From: Dendrophyllia cribrosa
Lineage: Eukaryota; Cnidaria; Anthozoa; Scleractinia; Dendrophylliidae
Length of the DNA: 64,000 bases
Reading direction: 5' to 3'
NCBI GenBank assembly: GCA_024195265.1
Contig: JAJLRJ010000005.1
Span: forward strand, 35,250,605-35,314,604
Under the pieces are notes generated by a model that was not told where the DNA came from, did not search any database, and saw only the letters and a program-made list of their open reading frames with translations. The translations under genes were made by a program, and so were the position numbers. The number at the start of each line of letters is the position of its first letter. The stretch's first letter is position 1. Below, one piece after another: positions 11,008 through 19,250 of the stretch.

Positions 11008-11469
11008 TTATTTCATTTTTTTAATTCCTTGCCTTACAGGAATTCGAGATGGGGGTATTGCAGCGGGTGTGTTTGCTGGTGTTGCCGGTGTTGCTGGTGT
11101 GTTAGATTTACGTCCAAGCCTTTGCATTATGGCTTCGCGTTGGTAATACACACCAGCAAGAGAGACAGCCAACCCTCCAATCCCCAGAATATAAAAGATT
11201 GAGTTGTTGTTGCTGTCACTTGTTGTGTCACTTGTTGCACCACTTGTTGTGCCGCTTGTTGAGGGTGCAGGCTTTTGTGCTTCGGCCTTTTTCTTTGCTT
11301 CACGGGCCAGGCGGTTGCGTTCTGCTAGCCTTTTACCAGAAGCAACACGGCCGGGATTCTTTTCTGTTGTAGGCTTTGTTTTCGGGGCCTCAGAGGTAAC
11401 ACGGGCAGGTGTTGGAGTTGGAGTTGGAGTTTGAGTTTCTTCAGGGATCGTCTCGAGTGGTGTGGCCAT
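11008..11469 (-). CDS. 153-aa single-pass membrane protein with basic KR-rich region
   Basis: The ATG at 11467-11469 is chosen because CATATATATACCCAC lies directly upstream; the longer frame adds an unconvincing leader. Order of regions: Thr-Pro-rich N-terminus (about residues 8-22), basic segment KNPGRVASGKRLAERNRLAR (about 38-57), Ser-Thr-rich linker, a transmembrane helix (IFYILGIGGLAVSLAGVYY, about 93-111), and a Pro-Ala-Thr tail ending in basic residues. The GKRLAE-type motif next to a membrane anchor is something I have seen in other cnidarian Polinton proteins of unknown role. Confidence 0.62.
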   Translation of the reverse strand: MATPLETIPEETQTPTPTPTPARVTSEAPKTKPTTEKNPGRVASGKRLAERNRLAREAKKKAEAQKPAPSTSGTTSGATSDTTSDSNNNSIFYILGIGGLAVSLAGVYYQREAIMQRLGRKSNTPATPATPANTPAAIPPSRIPVRQGIKKMK

Positions 11470-11563
11470 AGTGGGTATATATATGATTTTTATTTTTACA
11501 AGATGTGCTAAGTGTGCTGACAAGTGTGCTGACAGGTTGCTGTCAGGTTGCTGTCAGGTTCCT

Positions 11564-12151
11564 TCAAGGTTCCTTCAAGGTCGGCCCAGGTTCCAGCCCA
11601 ACTTCATCAAAGCCCTCAAGTGGATAACCTTCACTGTCTCTGGTTGGATGTGTGGGTTGGGGCTCAGGCTCTCGTTCAAACTTGATGTGTTTTGTTGTGA
11701 TGAGAGCAGCATTGGCAAGCGCCAGCAATCGTCCGCATCGCATGGCAAGACTTCCAGCAAGATTTGACAGCTCCTGGTTGATGATGTAGTCGTTCTTGAG
11801 TTCTTGCTGCAACTCCTTGAGATCATCAACCGGGATCACCAGGCCAACGCCTTTGGATGCGAGCCTGATAGCGGAATCAACTAGGGATTCGGTTGTCTTG
11901 TTGCCTATGTAGGCCTCGTACCTTTTGCAGTACTTCTCAACGTCCTTGTCTGACAACCGCTTGACATGATCGTGTGTGAGCTGCACGCCGATAGCTTCTT
12001 TGGCCTTGCCAGTTGAAACAAGGATTGCCAGCTTCTCACGTTTGGCAGGAATGCCATTGTCACCAACTATCCCTGTTGGAGGTGCGGTATCAGGGGTGGC
12101 CTCCAGCATCTGCATTACTTCGTTCAAGGAGCCCTGGTCTTCATCTGCCAT
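11564..12151 (-). CDS. 195-aa conserved Polinton protein, unknown function
   Basis: Starts at 12151 (MADEDQGS) immediately after the late-type motif AAAACACATATATATACC. The core, about residues 55-155, is predicted helical and includes LTHDHVKRLSDKDVEKYCKR, then GLVIPVDDLKELQQELKNDY and LAGSLAMRCGRLLALANAAL. The C-terminus is Pro-Glu-rich and disordered. The LSDKDVEKY signature recurs in cnidarian Polinton-like elements, always beside capsid genes. That suggests a virion or assembly role, but no function is established. It is intact, with no odd composition. Confidence 0.65.
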   Translation of the reverse strand: MADEDQGSLNEVMQMLEATPDTAPPTGIVGDNGIPAKREKLAILVSTGKAKEAIGVQLTHDHVKRLSDKDVEKYCKRYEAYIGNKTTESLVDSAIRLASKGVGLVIPVDDLKELQQELKNDYIINQELSNLAGSLAMRCGRLLALANAALITTKHIKFEREPEPQPTHPTRDSEGYPLEGFDEVGLEPGPTLKEP

Positions 12152-12176
12152 AATCAGAGGTATATATATGTGTTTT
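12152..12176 (-). promoter_or_regulatory. Late-type promoter motif
   Basis: Minus-strand AAAACACATATATATACCTC ends 6 bases from the start codon of the 195-aa gene and overlaps the tail of the next gene upstream. It is one of the clearest examples of the motif. Confidence 0.5.
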
Positions 12177-12408
12177 TATTTTTCAATAATTCTCTTGATG
12201 TCTGGCAAAAGAGTTTCAAGCTCTCGTATAATCCCCGCCATGGTGTCTGGCATAGAATTCAACCGCAATGGATATCTGTTGAGAAGCGCAGATCTTCCTC
12301 ACCAGCGGCTTTGAGAATTTTGTTTTGCGCATCAAGTGTGTGTTTGTGCAATTCATCCAAAAGCTGTGAAAGCACAGTGAGCTTGTGTAGGCTGGTTGGC
12401 GCATTCAT
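12176..12408 (-). pseudogene. Small helical A2 protein, probably frameshifted
   Basis: The ATG at 12406-12408 follows CACATATATATACATGCC. The first frame gives a helical N-terminus (SLHKLTVLSQLLDELHKH) and stops at about 12259. The neighbouring frame continues with a helical C-terminus (MAGIIRELETLLPDIKRII) to a stop at 12176. A single indel near 12265 would explain both, giving a product of about 77 residues. It lies between the packaging ATPase and the 195-aa gene, all in the same direction. No domain is recognised. Confidence 0.45.
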
Positions 12409-12440
12409 GGCATGTATATATATGTGTTTAAACCTTGTAC

Positions 12441-13185
12441 TCAATTCCATACGGGGTGTCTCAGAGAGAAAACCAGGTGGGAGAACTTGCGGGATTTGAG
12501 CCTTGCAATAAGCTCTTTGTACTCCTCATGGGAGAGCTCGCCGGCATAGTCTTCGAAGATGGCCTTAGTTGTCTTGCTGGAGGGCGTGTAAAAGAGCACG
12601 ATCGCTGCAATGTTATCCCGATATGGCTTAGCTATGCTGGTGATCTGCTGGGTCAAGACCCACACGGATATGCCGTCATGCCTTGCGCTGAACCCCAGAT
12701 TGACCAGCTGGCTCGTGCGGCCTTTGACATCTTTGGAGGCGGCGCAGTCATCGAGAATGAATAAAGTGTTGGTGCATGTGAAAAAGAAGCTCGCCAGCTT
12801 CAACCAGTCTTCGATCTCATGCTGTTGGTAGACAATCACTAAGATGTGCGGATCGCGGTCCACGAAGCCATCGTATGTCTTGTTCTTGACAAATGTGGGG
12901 CAGAATAAAACGATGAAGTCAAAACAACCCCTAAAGGGGCCTCGCAGTTGGTTTAGAAGATACTGTGTCTTGCCAGAGTTAGTGGGGCCCACGATTAGTG
13001 CGTTGAATGGCAGCTTTCTTGGGTCCATAACCAACACCTATATTAGTTGGTTTGCAAACAATTGGTTCATGTGTTGGTGGGGAGGGGGCCTTTGCCAGAA
13101 GTCTTTGTATTTTATTGTGTGATAATGGTCCGGTGGATGGCAGGGGAGCCGGCTTGGCATAGAAGTTGATCTTGCTTGTGGCCAT
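12441..13185 (-). pseudogene. A32-like DNA packaging ATPase of A2, one frameshift
   Basis: FtsK/HerA-type ATPases of this group drive genome packaging into capsids of Polintons, virophages and giant viruses. Walker A is visible as GPTNSGKT (near 12985), Walker B as LFILDD (near 12755), and a Q-containing sensor segment as VWVLTQQ (near 12665). The N-terminal 50 residues (start 13185, right after the ATATTATATACCC motif) are in another frame that overlaps near 13035, so a 1-base indel separates the leader from the ATPase core. It could also start internally at 13025 (MDPRK). It is followed by the MCP gene upstream, as usual for capsid gene clusters. Confidence 0.85.
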
Positions 13186-13238
13186 GGGGCTGGTGGGTAT
13201 ATAATATGTGCGTATGCGTGTGTTGTGCGTGTGTTTAC

Positions 13239-14486
13239 CTAGTACTGTACAGAATGCAGCTGCTTGTCCATGATGTTCATCTGTGAGTCTGAGACGGTGA
13301 AGATGTGGCAGTTTGCGTTTCCCGAGCCTGTGCCGTTTCGTTCGATCTCGAGTTGCACGCCATCCTGTGTGTTGACGAGCCGTTGGCCGTTGCCGTGCAG
13401 GGATGTGTCAGCCATGGACCGTAGGTCAATCCAGAGCCCAAACTTGTTGCCTGTGAGATATTTGGTCAAGTTCATGTTAGGCCTGCCGCGCGTGTGTGGG
13501 TTGAAGTATCGGAAGATTTCATTCCACATATCTGTACCACTGATGCCGTCGTTGTAGATCCTGTTTGGAACACCGTTGACTGTGACCTTCACTTTGGTGA
13601 TGTCGGGATTGAAATAGTTCTCAGAATCCCTGGCACCCGCTACATAGAGATTGTTGAACAGCAAGAGGATGCCCTTGAGAGACTTGCGCTGTGGGTTAAC
13701 CCGAAGATTCAGCCGAGTGTCACCACCTTTTGAGAAGGGATGCACCCGATCTCGCATTACGAGGTCATAGGCGAACTCCTTGCCACTAGTGTAAGCGCTT
13801 GTTGCTTCGTTGGCCAGCTCCTTACTTCTGATCGTCTCATACTCCAGCTGGATGTTTTCCAACTTGTACACGAGCTTGCTTGTGTCTGAGCCTCGGACAA
13901 CTTGGGATGCGGGGGCGAGGGTTAGTTCGAAGACCAGATCGTTATATAACGCTTGAGGGTATATGATTCCGTGATCAGTTAAGATTTGGTGATCCAGCTT
14001 GATGCGATACTTATTCTTGTATATTGTCTCCAGCTTGGTTTCCGCATCCACGCCTGAGGTCTTCTTGTCGCCAGCACCAGAGCGAATCGTACACAAATCC
14101 ACACTCTGGATGCCCTCCATAAGCATATTTTCCCGCTCATCGGTTGATTTGAATAGGTCTTCGAAGATCTTGTAGATGTCGTACCCAACCGTGTCCTGGA
14201 CAGTGGTGGCGGCAAACTTTACAACAAACCTGTCCACCAGGGCCCGAGAAACATTTTGTACGAGATAGTTGTTTGCATGACCCCCGGCTAGGTTGATGTT
14301 AAACACTAGTGTAAGTGAGCCGGACACAATGACATCGTGCTCGCCAAGCTTGGGCACCGAGACGTACAGTGTCTCACCGGGATTGGCCTCAGAAGGGTTG
14401 AATGTGATGCGCTTAACGGTTCGCTCTGCCTTGGCGCCCAGTGTCTTTTCACTGTGAGATGGAAGTAAATTCGGTTGCACAGCCAT
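13239..14486 (-). CDS. Major capsid protein (double jelly-roll) of A2
   Basis: At 415 residues, this is the size and character expected for the hexon-type capsid protein of small Polinton-like elements, which assembles as trimers with pseudo-hexagonal symmetry. Recognisable stretches are RITFNPSEANPGETLYV near the N-terminus, LVQNVSRALVDRFVVKF, GAGDKKTSGVDAETKL, and HQILTDHGIIYPQALYNDLV in the middle. The protein is beta-rich throughout with no signal peptide. The start at 14486 follows the late-type motif ending TATATACC directly. The ATPase gene lies 53 bases downstream in the same direction, and a coiled-coil gene diverges on the other side. The frame is intact, unlike several neighbours. 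It belongs to a different MCP lineage from the element B capsid protein at 45270. Confidence 0.85.
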   Translation of the reverse strand: MAVQPNLLPSHSEKTLGAKAERTVKRITFNPSEANPGETLYVSVPKLGEHDVIVSGSLTLVFNINLAGGHANNYLVQNVSRALVDRFVVKFAATTVQDTVGYDIYKIFEDLFKSTDERENMLMEGIQSVDLCTIRSGAGDKKTSGVDAETKLETIYKNKYRIKLDHQILTDHGIIYPQALYNDLVFELTLAPASQVVRGSDTSKLVYKLENIQLEYETIRSKELANEATSAYTSGKEFAYDLVMRDRVHPFSKGGDTRLNLRVNPQRKSLKGILLLFNNLYVAGARDSENYFNPDITKVKVTVNGVPNRIYNDGISGTDMWNEIFRYFNPHTRGRPNMNLTKYLTGNKFGLWIDLRSMADTSLHGNGQRLVNTQDGVQLEIERNGTGSGNANCHIFTVSDSQMNIMDKQLHSVQY

Positions 14487-14528
14487 GGTATATATTTGTG
14501 TTTTTAAAATTTATATTTATATATCATC
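14487..14528. promoter_or_regulatory. Divergent promoter between MCP and coiled-coil gene
   Basis: The 42-bp gap contains AAAACACAAATATATACC reading into the MCP start and TTTATATTTATATATC reading into the plus-strand start at 14529. Both gene starts lie within a few bases of their TATATA blocks. Confidence 0.5.
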
Positions 14529-15912
14529 ATGCCTGAAGCTGCTGGTGGCGAGAATGTGAATCCAGATCTTGACTATAACATTGACCACGATGATGACGAC
14601 GATGATGATTACGAAGAAGAAGAAGTTGATACAACAACACCCTTTCAACCTACCACCACATCCACCCCATACCATGGCGGTGAATCGCACGAAATGCATA
14701 CAATGCCTACTGAGCAGAGTGGGTTAGTTCCTGACATCCCTAATCTTAGTGACTTCACACATGAAGAAGACAAACAAAAAATGCTTGATAAAGCTAAGGC
14801 CTGGATAAGAAGGTTCTTTCCAAAAGTAGCCTACGACAGATTAGGCCCAATTGGTTACGGTAACAAAGAAGGAAATGAAGGCAAAATAGTTTCCTTTGGG
14901 CCAAAGGGTGGCGAAACTGTAATTTTTAATAAAGATAATAGCCTCCGTAAAGCCTTCACAGACAGTAAAAAAGCGGCTCTTGGCCCAAAGCGCTAAAGAG
15001 CTTAAGTCTGAAGCGGATGCATCAATAAGGGAAGAAAGTCAAAGATTGAAGGAGACACAAAAACAACTGAAGGAGAATGAAAGTGTTGTTGAGAGTCTAC
15101 AACAAGCACAAAATGAGGAGCAAAACCTCAGAAACAGAATTGAGCAAACTCAAGCGAGGGTGGAGGTTCTGGAGCAGGAACACGGTTCAAGCGTTGAAAA
15201 TCAAAACGAGATAGACCGCCTAAAACGACTGAAAAAGAATTTTCAACGAGATCTTGAAAAACAGAAAAAAGAATTAGGTGACCTTCAAAAAATACAAAAA
15301 CAACGAGCCCAAGAACAGGCAAAGGCGGACAAAATCAGAACACGCCTTTCTGCTATGGTGAAGGAAAGAAACGAAATAGAAGCAGGGCTAAACTCAACTA
15401 AACCCCTTGATGAGTTAAACGAAAGAGAAGTCGAGCTTGAACGACAGAACGCTGAAGACAGACGCGTGATTGAGGATGAGAACACTTCTCCATCTGATAA
15501 AGAAGCCGCGGAAGCCCGGGTTGCTGAGCGAGAAGAAGAGCTGGCAAGGCTACGACCACAGGTTGAGGTGCGTGAACAAGCCCTGTCTTTGAGAGAGAGG
15601 GTTAGAGAAATCTTCAAGAAATACGGATGGACCCTGCAAGCGATTGTTCTGGCAGCTGGCATCACCATCAGCGCTGTGGTACTCGCCACCTTGAATGGCC
15701 TCGCAAAGGCCACCAAGGCTATTGGAAATGGGCTTAAAGAGCTTGGCAAAAAGGCAGCCAACGCCCTGCCTGGCCTCATTGGCTCAATTGTGAGCTTCAT
15801 CTTCAAAGCGGCTGGGTCGGTCATCTCCTTTCTGGGTGAACACGCCTGGCTGCTCATCCTTGCCGTGGTGGCCTTCCTTGTTGAAAGGATCACCAAGCGT
15901 GCGAAGTCTTGA
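14529..15912 (+). pseudogene. Acidic/coiled-coil protein with membrane-active C-terminus, one frameshift
   Basis: The first frame (14529-14996) starts with a very acidic segment (DHDDDDDDDYEEEE), then a conserved core (FGPKGGETVIF). The second frame (from about 14990 to 15912) is a long coiled coil rich in Glu, Arg and Gln (about 190 residues). After it come two hydrophobic blocks (LQAIVLAAGITISAVVLATL and IGSIVSFIFKAAGSVISFLG) and a final transmembrane-like segment before a basic end. In cnidarian relatives I recall these as one protein, so a 1-base change near 14992, at the first stop, probably splits it. A membrane-penetration or scaffold role is inferred from the amphipathic C-terminus only. 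Confidence 0.65.
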
Positions 15913-15916
15913 ACAC

Positions 15917-17746
15917 TTATCTCGACCAAACGAAAAGGCCTGCCAAAGCAAGCGCACCCACAGCAATGAGTGCCTTGTTTACATGATGTAAGTCGGGCTG
16001 TGGTGTGGGTGCGGGTGTGGGTGTGGGTGTGGGTGTGGGTGTGGGTGTGGGTGTTGGGGCTGGTTGTGGTGTGGGGGTTGGTTTGGGTGCGATTCCCTGT
16101 GCCTGTGTAGCCTGTTTATGTATCGGGTTTGATGGGTGACTGTTTGGTGGATTAATCTTTGTTGGGCCACCGTCCATGAGGCGAAGGGAGGCTTTTTTTG
16201 TGCCCAGATTAACATCATTGTTAACACCCAGCTTCATCCCTTGCGTTGCCTCCTGTAGATTGTTGTTATACCCGATCACGCTCTCTGTGTTGATAATCAT
16301 GCGCGATGGCATGAGCCAGCTTCCGGGTGCTGTCGCAAAGTCTAAGCGCACTTTCGTTGCTTGGATGGCAAGCTGGTAACGCTGTACGCTTGTTGCGATG
16401 TCGTTCAGTATTATGGCCTCCTCTAGATGGGTGAGGAATACTCTCTGCGTTTCGAACGCCCGGCCTCGTCTTCCAATGATGCTGCTGCGGGTTTTGGCTT
16501 GTGAACCAAGAATGCAGTACACAAAGGCCTCGATTGATTGGTTCATACGCGCGAGCCCTGGCTGTGGTAGCCCCTGTGCGTAATTTGGCACAAAGTGCTC
16601 GAACTGGGTGTCCGCCCCTTGGTCGTTGCGAACGAAAGATATTCCATTGGCGCGAAAGTTGGGGTCTTTTCTGTCAGTCACACGCTCATCATTGAACAGA
16701 GCTAGATCGGGGTCTGGATAGGTGTAATCGGTAGAAATGTTGCCCTCTCCATAAACCCAAATGTAGACATTCCCAAGACCGTGGTTCTTGCCGTATGTGA
16801 AACGGAAGTCAGAACTGGGGTCGATACCGAACTCTATGCAAATCTTCTTGTACGCGTCGATGTTGTACTTGTTGTCTTTCTGGTTGAATGGAGGGTCGTC
16901 TGGCAAAGCACTAACGCTTTGTTCCCCACCCATCTTGTAAAGAATTCGCCTTGTTGTGAAATAAACGTGAAACCGGTAAAATGACCTTAACTGTGGTGTT
17001 AGGGATAGACTGGAGTTCTTATCGAAGAGAATGTCACGCGAGATTCCGCTGCCGGTTGTTGCACACCACAGTGCGAAGGAGAGTTGTTGTGGCCAAAAAC
17101 TCATATGCGGTCCACCCATCCACTTTCGGCCGTATTTCGCGGTTGTGAATGAAATCTGTGTGTCCCTGAAGATATTTCTGTATTTCGTTGTGAAATAATC
17201 AGTTGGTGTGACGTAAATCTTTTGCGCTTCGTCGTTCAAGATTGCGCCAATCATCATATCCTTGTCTATTGTGGTGGAGAAATCAACAGCTGGGATTGAC
17301 TTTTCTGGTTGCCCCATCGATAACTGATAAGGGAAACCCTCGTCATAATGAAGGCCCAAAGTGTCTCTCATGGCTTGAGTCCAATCTTTGTGGGGCATTC
17401 TTGTAACGAGCGCCCATGAGCCAGGGCCCTTTTTGTAAAGCACTTCCCCTGTGGCGGTTTTGTGGTCGTCGCCAAAATCTACTTGCACTTCAAAGTGTGA
17501 CATATCGGCGCGCGGGAAACGCTTTTTGAAGTCTGATATCGCCTTGGCCTTGGCCGCGGCAGATAGCTTTGCTGCCTCCGGCGAACTCAAGCAAGCAATT
17601 TCAGGATCTGGGGGTGGCTTTGGCTTTACATGGCTATAGGCGTTTGGGGTTGAATAAAAAGGGGGTGGGGGCTCGTAATTGTGGCCGCCAATTTTTATAC
17701 CAAGATTTGAATTAGGAAAAATTCCACCGGGCCGTCTGCCAAACAT
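15917..17746 (-). CDS. 609-aa conserved Polinton protein with Pro-Thr repeat and C-terminal anchor
   Basis: This is the intact copy of the gene that was broken in element O. It starts at 17746 (MFGRRPGG) beside the divergent TATATA promoter. Regions: Pro-rich N-terminus, helical Ala-Lys segment (AAKLSAAAKAKAISDFKKRF), a long conserved core about residues 155-470 (TPTDYFTTKYRNIF, GGPHMSFWPQQLSFALWCA, DPSSDFRFTYGKNHGLGNVY, NTESVIGYNNNL), then a Pro-Thr-Pro repeat about residues 555-585, and a terminal hydrophobic helix (ALIAVGALALAGLFVW). The family is common in cnidarian Polinton-like elements, with no assigned function. A surface or spike protein anchored by its C-terminus is a plausible guess. 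Confidence 0.72.
   Translation of the reverse strand: MFGRRPGGIFPNSNLGIKIGGHNYEPPPPFYSTPNAYSHVKPKPPPDPEIACLSSPEAAKLSAAAKAKAISDFKKRFPRADMSHFEVQVDFGDDHKTATGEVLYKKGPGSWALVTRMPHKDWTQAMRDTLGLHYDEGFPYQLSMGQPEKSIPAVDFSTTIDKDMMIGAILNDEAQKIYVTPTDYFTTKYRNIFRDTQISFTTAKYGRKWMGGPHMSFWPQQLSFALWCATTGSGISRDILFDKNSSLSLTPQLRSFYRFHVYFTTRRILYKMGGEQSVSALPDDPPFNQKDNKYNIDAYKKICIEFGIDPSSDFRFTYGKNHGLGNVYIWVYGEGNISTDYTYPDPDLALFNDERVTDRKDPNFRANGISFVRNDQGADTQFEHFVPNYAQGLPQPGLARMNQSIEAFVYCILGSQAKTRSSIIGRRGRAFETQRVFLTHLEEAIILNDIATSVQRYQLAIQATKVRLDFATAPGSWLMPSRMIINTESVIGYNNNLQEATQGMKLGVNNDVNLGTKKASLRLMDGGPTKINPPNSHPSNPIHKQATQAQGIAPKPTPTPQPAPTPTPTPTPTPTPTPAPTPQPDLHHVNKALIAVGALALAGLFVWSR
16006..16066. repeat. GTGGGT microsatellite inside the 609-aa gene
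   Basis: About eight tandem GTGTGG/GTGGGT hexamers encode the Pro-Thr dipeptide repeat of the 609-aa protein on the minus strand. Repeat number can change without breaking the frame. Confidence 0.8.
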
Positions 17747-17794
17747 GATTGTATATATAATTATAATTATAAAATGTTTATTATATATACAATC
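17747..17794. promoter_or_regulatory. Mirror-image divergent promoter (609-aa gene / penton)
   Basis: The two start codons face away from each other and both are preceded by TATATATACAATC or TATATACAATC, so the 48-bp gap is close to an inverted repeat around an AT-rich centre. Element O has the same arrangement at 23440-23488. Confidence 0.6.
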
Positions 17795-18466
17795 ATGGTT
17801 GTATTAACAATCGTCACACCTTCGAACCCTCACACGATCTACTTTGACCACCCACTGCCGAAACCGAGTTATATCCGTCTTGTCTCTTGCTCAATTTTCA
17901 ACTCGTGGCATAATTTGAAAGAAGAAGCAAAGATTTCACCAACAAACCCTCCTCCTAATGATTCATCACGTGGCGCAACCTTACTTCCAGGCAATCACAC
18001 TATTGAGAGTTTAGCGAAAGACTTTGAAAGCATAAAAACCAATATCAGCAGTTTAAATCTAACAATTGAAACAAACTCGCCATACGGAGCCATGGTCATT
18101 CAGAATAACAGCAGCAGTGTGACGTTTAGTAACAATCTGGCAGAATTGCTTGGCATAAGACCTGTATTGATGCTAATAACCTTCGTCAAGCGTTTAAGGG
18201 CACCAAGCACTTACTTCATCCACTGTGATCTGGTTGATAAAGAACAAAACCTCCTCAATGGTAAGCCTTCGACAGTTTTGGCTCGGTTTGATATTCGTGG
18301 AAAAGCTTTTGAGAAAATTCTATACGAGACAACACAACAGAACGTCTTGCGTGACGTCTCGTCTGGTGATTATGTAAATAGCATAACACTGTCAGCAAGG
18401 GATGAGAACAATGACCTCTTCAACTTCAATGACGCGCCTTTGGAATTTGAAGTTGAGATAAATTAA
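17795..18466 (+). CDS. Penton / minor capsid protein of A2
   Basis: A 223-residue beta-rich protein of the Polinton penton type (single jelly roll, five-fold vertex). The start is the ATG at 17795 next to TATATACAATC; the longer frame upstream reads through the promoter. Conserved stretches are SNPHTIYFDHPLPKPSYIRL at the N-terminus, LPGNHTIESLAKDFE, a leucine-rich LAELLGI segment, and a C-terminal block APSTYFIHCDLVDKEQNLLN followed by GKPSTVLARFDIRGKAFEKI. That last block is nearly identical to the O copy at 23489. It is followed 22 bases later by the 2TM protein gene in the same direction. Confidence 0.75.
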   Translation: MVVLTIVTPSNPHTIYFDHPLPKPSYIRLVSCSIFNSWHNLKEEAKISPTNPPPNDSSRGATLLPGNHTIESLAKDFESIKTNISSLNLTIETNSPYGAMVIQNNSSSVTFSNNLAELLGIRPVLMLITFVKRLRAPSTYFIHCDLVDKEQNLLNGKPSTVLARFDIRGKAFEKILYETTQQNVLRDVSSGDYVNSITLSARDENNDLFNFNDAPLEFEVEIN

Positions 18467-18488
18467 AAATCATATATATACCCACGCC
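18467..18488 (+). promoter_or_regulatory. Late-type promoter motif before the 2TM gene
   Basis: AAAAATCATATATATACCC directly follows the penton stop, and the ATG at 18489 lies six bases beyond it. The O copy at 24167-24190 has the same motif with a longer TA run. Confidence 0.55.
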
Positions 18489-19175
18489 ATGAGTTCTGCC
18501 AATGTGCTTTCATCGGCCCCCGAATACAGCGAGACACAACAGCTCTACCCTATGCGTGAGATCACTCAAATCAATGCAGAAGATTTCCGGCTCAAAAAGA
18601 TTTCTGACTTTCTAAAGGAGTTGTCTGACGAAGCCGAGCATTACCGTCAGGTCGCAAAGAAATATAAACGAACCCAATCCTTAGTTCATTACTCGGCGGT
18701 TGGCCTTGGGTCGCTTTCTGTTGGGCTGTCATCAGGGGCCCTTGCCACTGCATTGACTGGGTTCGGAATTGTTGCAAGTCCAGCACTTGCCGGCGTTGCC
18801 ACGCTTTGTGGGCTGTCCTCAGTTGGTTTTACAGCTGCCAACAAGCGGCTAGAGAGGAAAGTGACCAAACACGAGAATATCTATACACTGGCACTGGCTA
18901 AACGCAACTCTGTCAATGAACTGGTCTCAAAGGCTCTGGAAGACAAGAGGATCAGTGATGCAGAATTCACAATTATTTCTCGTGAGGTGGAAAAATATCA
19001 CGAACTCAAAGCTGCAATCAGGGATGGTGTTAAGGCAAAAAAAGACGTTGGCACTCAAACACAAGCTCCAGACCTCGAGAAACTCAAAAACGAACTTCGC
19101 AGGGAAATCAAACAAGAGTTTCAAAAAAAGATAAGTCTTCTCACCGCAGCATCCAAGTCCGATTTGAGAAATTAA
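18489..19175 (+). CDS. Two-transmembrane helical protein (SLATT-like architecture), A2 copy
   Basis: At 228 residues: an N-terminal helical part (EDFRLKKISDFLKELSDEAE, about residues 31-50), a basic stretch (AKKYKRTQ), then two adjacent hydrophobic segments rich in Gly and Ser (SAVGLGSLSVGLSSGALATA and GIVASPALAGVATLCGLSSV, about 76-120). A long amphipathic helical C-terminus contains KHENIYTLALAKRN and EFTIISREVEKYHELK. The arrangement recalls SLATT-type two-helix membrane effectors, but that is only a resemblance. Close copy at 24191 (O), distant copy at 51584 (B), so it is a core gene of both Polinton types. Role unknown. Confidence 0.68.
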   Translation: MSSANVLSSAPEYSETQQLYPMREITQINAEDFRLKKISDFLKELSDEAEHYRQVAKKYKRTQSLVHYSAVGLGSLSVGLSSGALATALTGFGIVASPALAGVATLCGLSSVGFTAANKRLERKVTKHENIYTLALAKRNSVNELVSKALEDKRISDAEFTIISREVEKYHELKAAIRDGVKAKKDVGTQTQAPDLEKLKNELRREIKQEFQKKISLLTAASKSDLRN

Positions 19176-19220
19176 ATTCTGGCTTTAACCTACAAATCTT
19201 GAGGGATAAATCCTTTGCGT

Positions 19221-19250
19221 CCAATTGAATACACAACACGGTGTATATCC
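19221..19250 (+). promoter_or_regulatory. Early-type promoter motif of VLTF3-like gene
   Basis: CCAATTGAA at 19221-19229 is followed by GTGTATATCC at 19241-19250 and then directly by the ATG at 19251. Confidence 0.5.

Noticed and set aside
14980..15912. Programmed +1 frameshift in the A2 coiled-coil gene
   Set aside because: No recognised +1 signal beyond the stop codon itself, and A2 has several other 1-base indels, so a mutation or sequencing indel is simpler.
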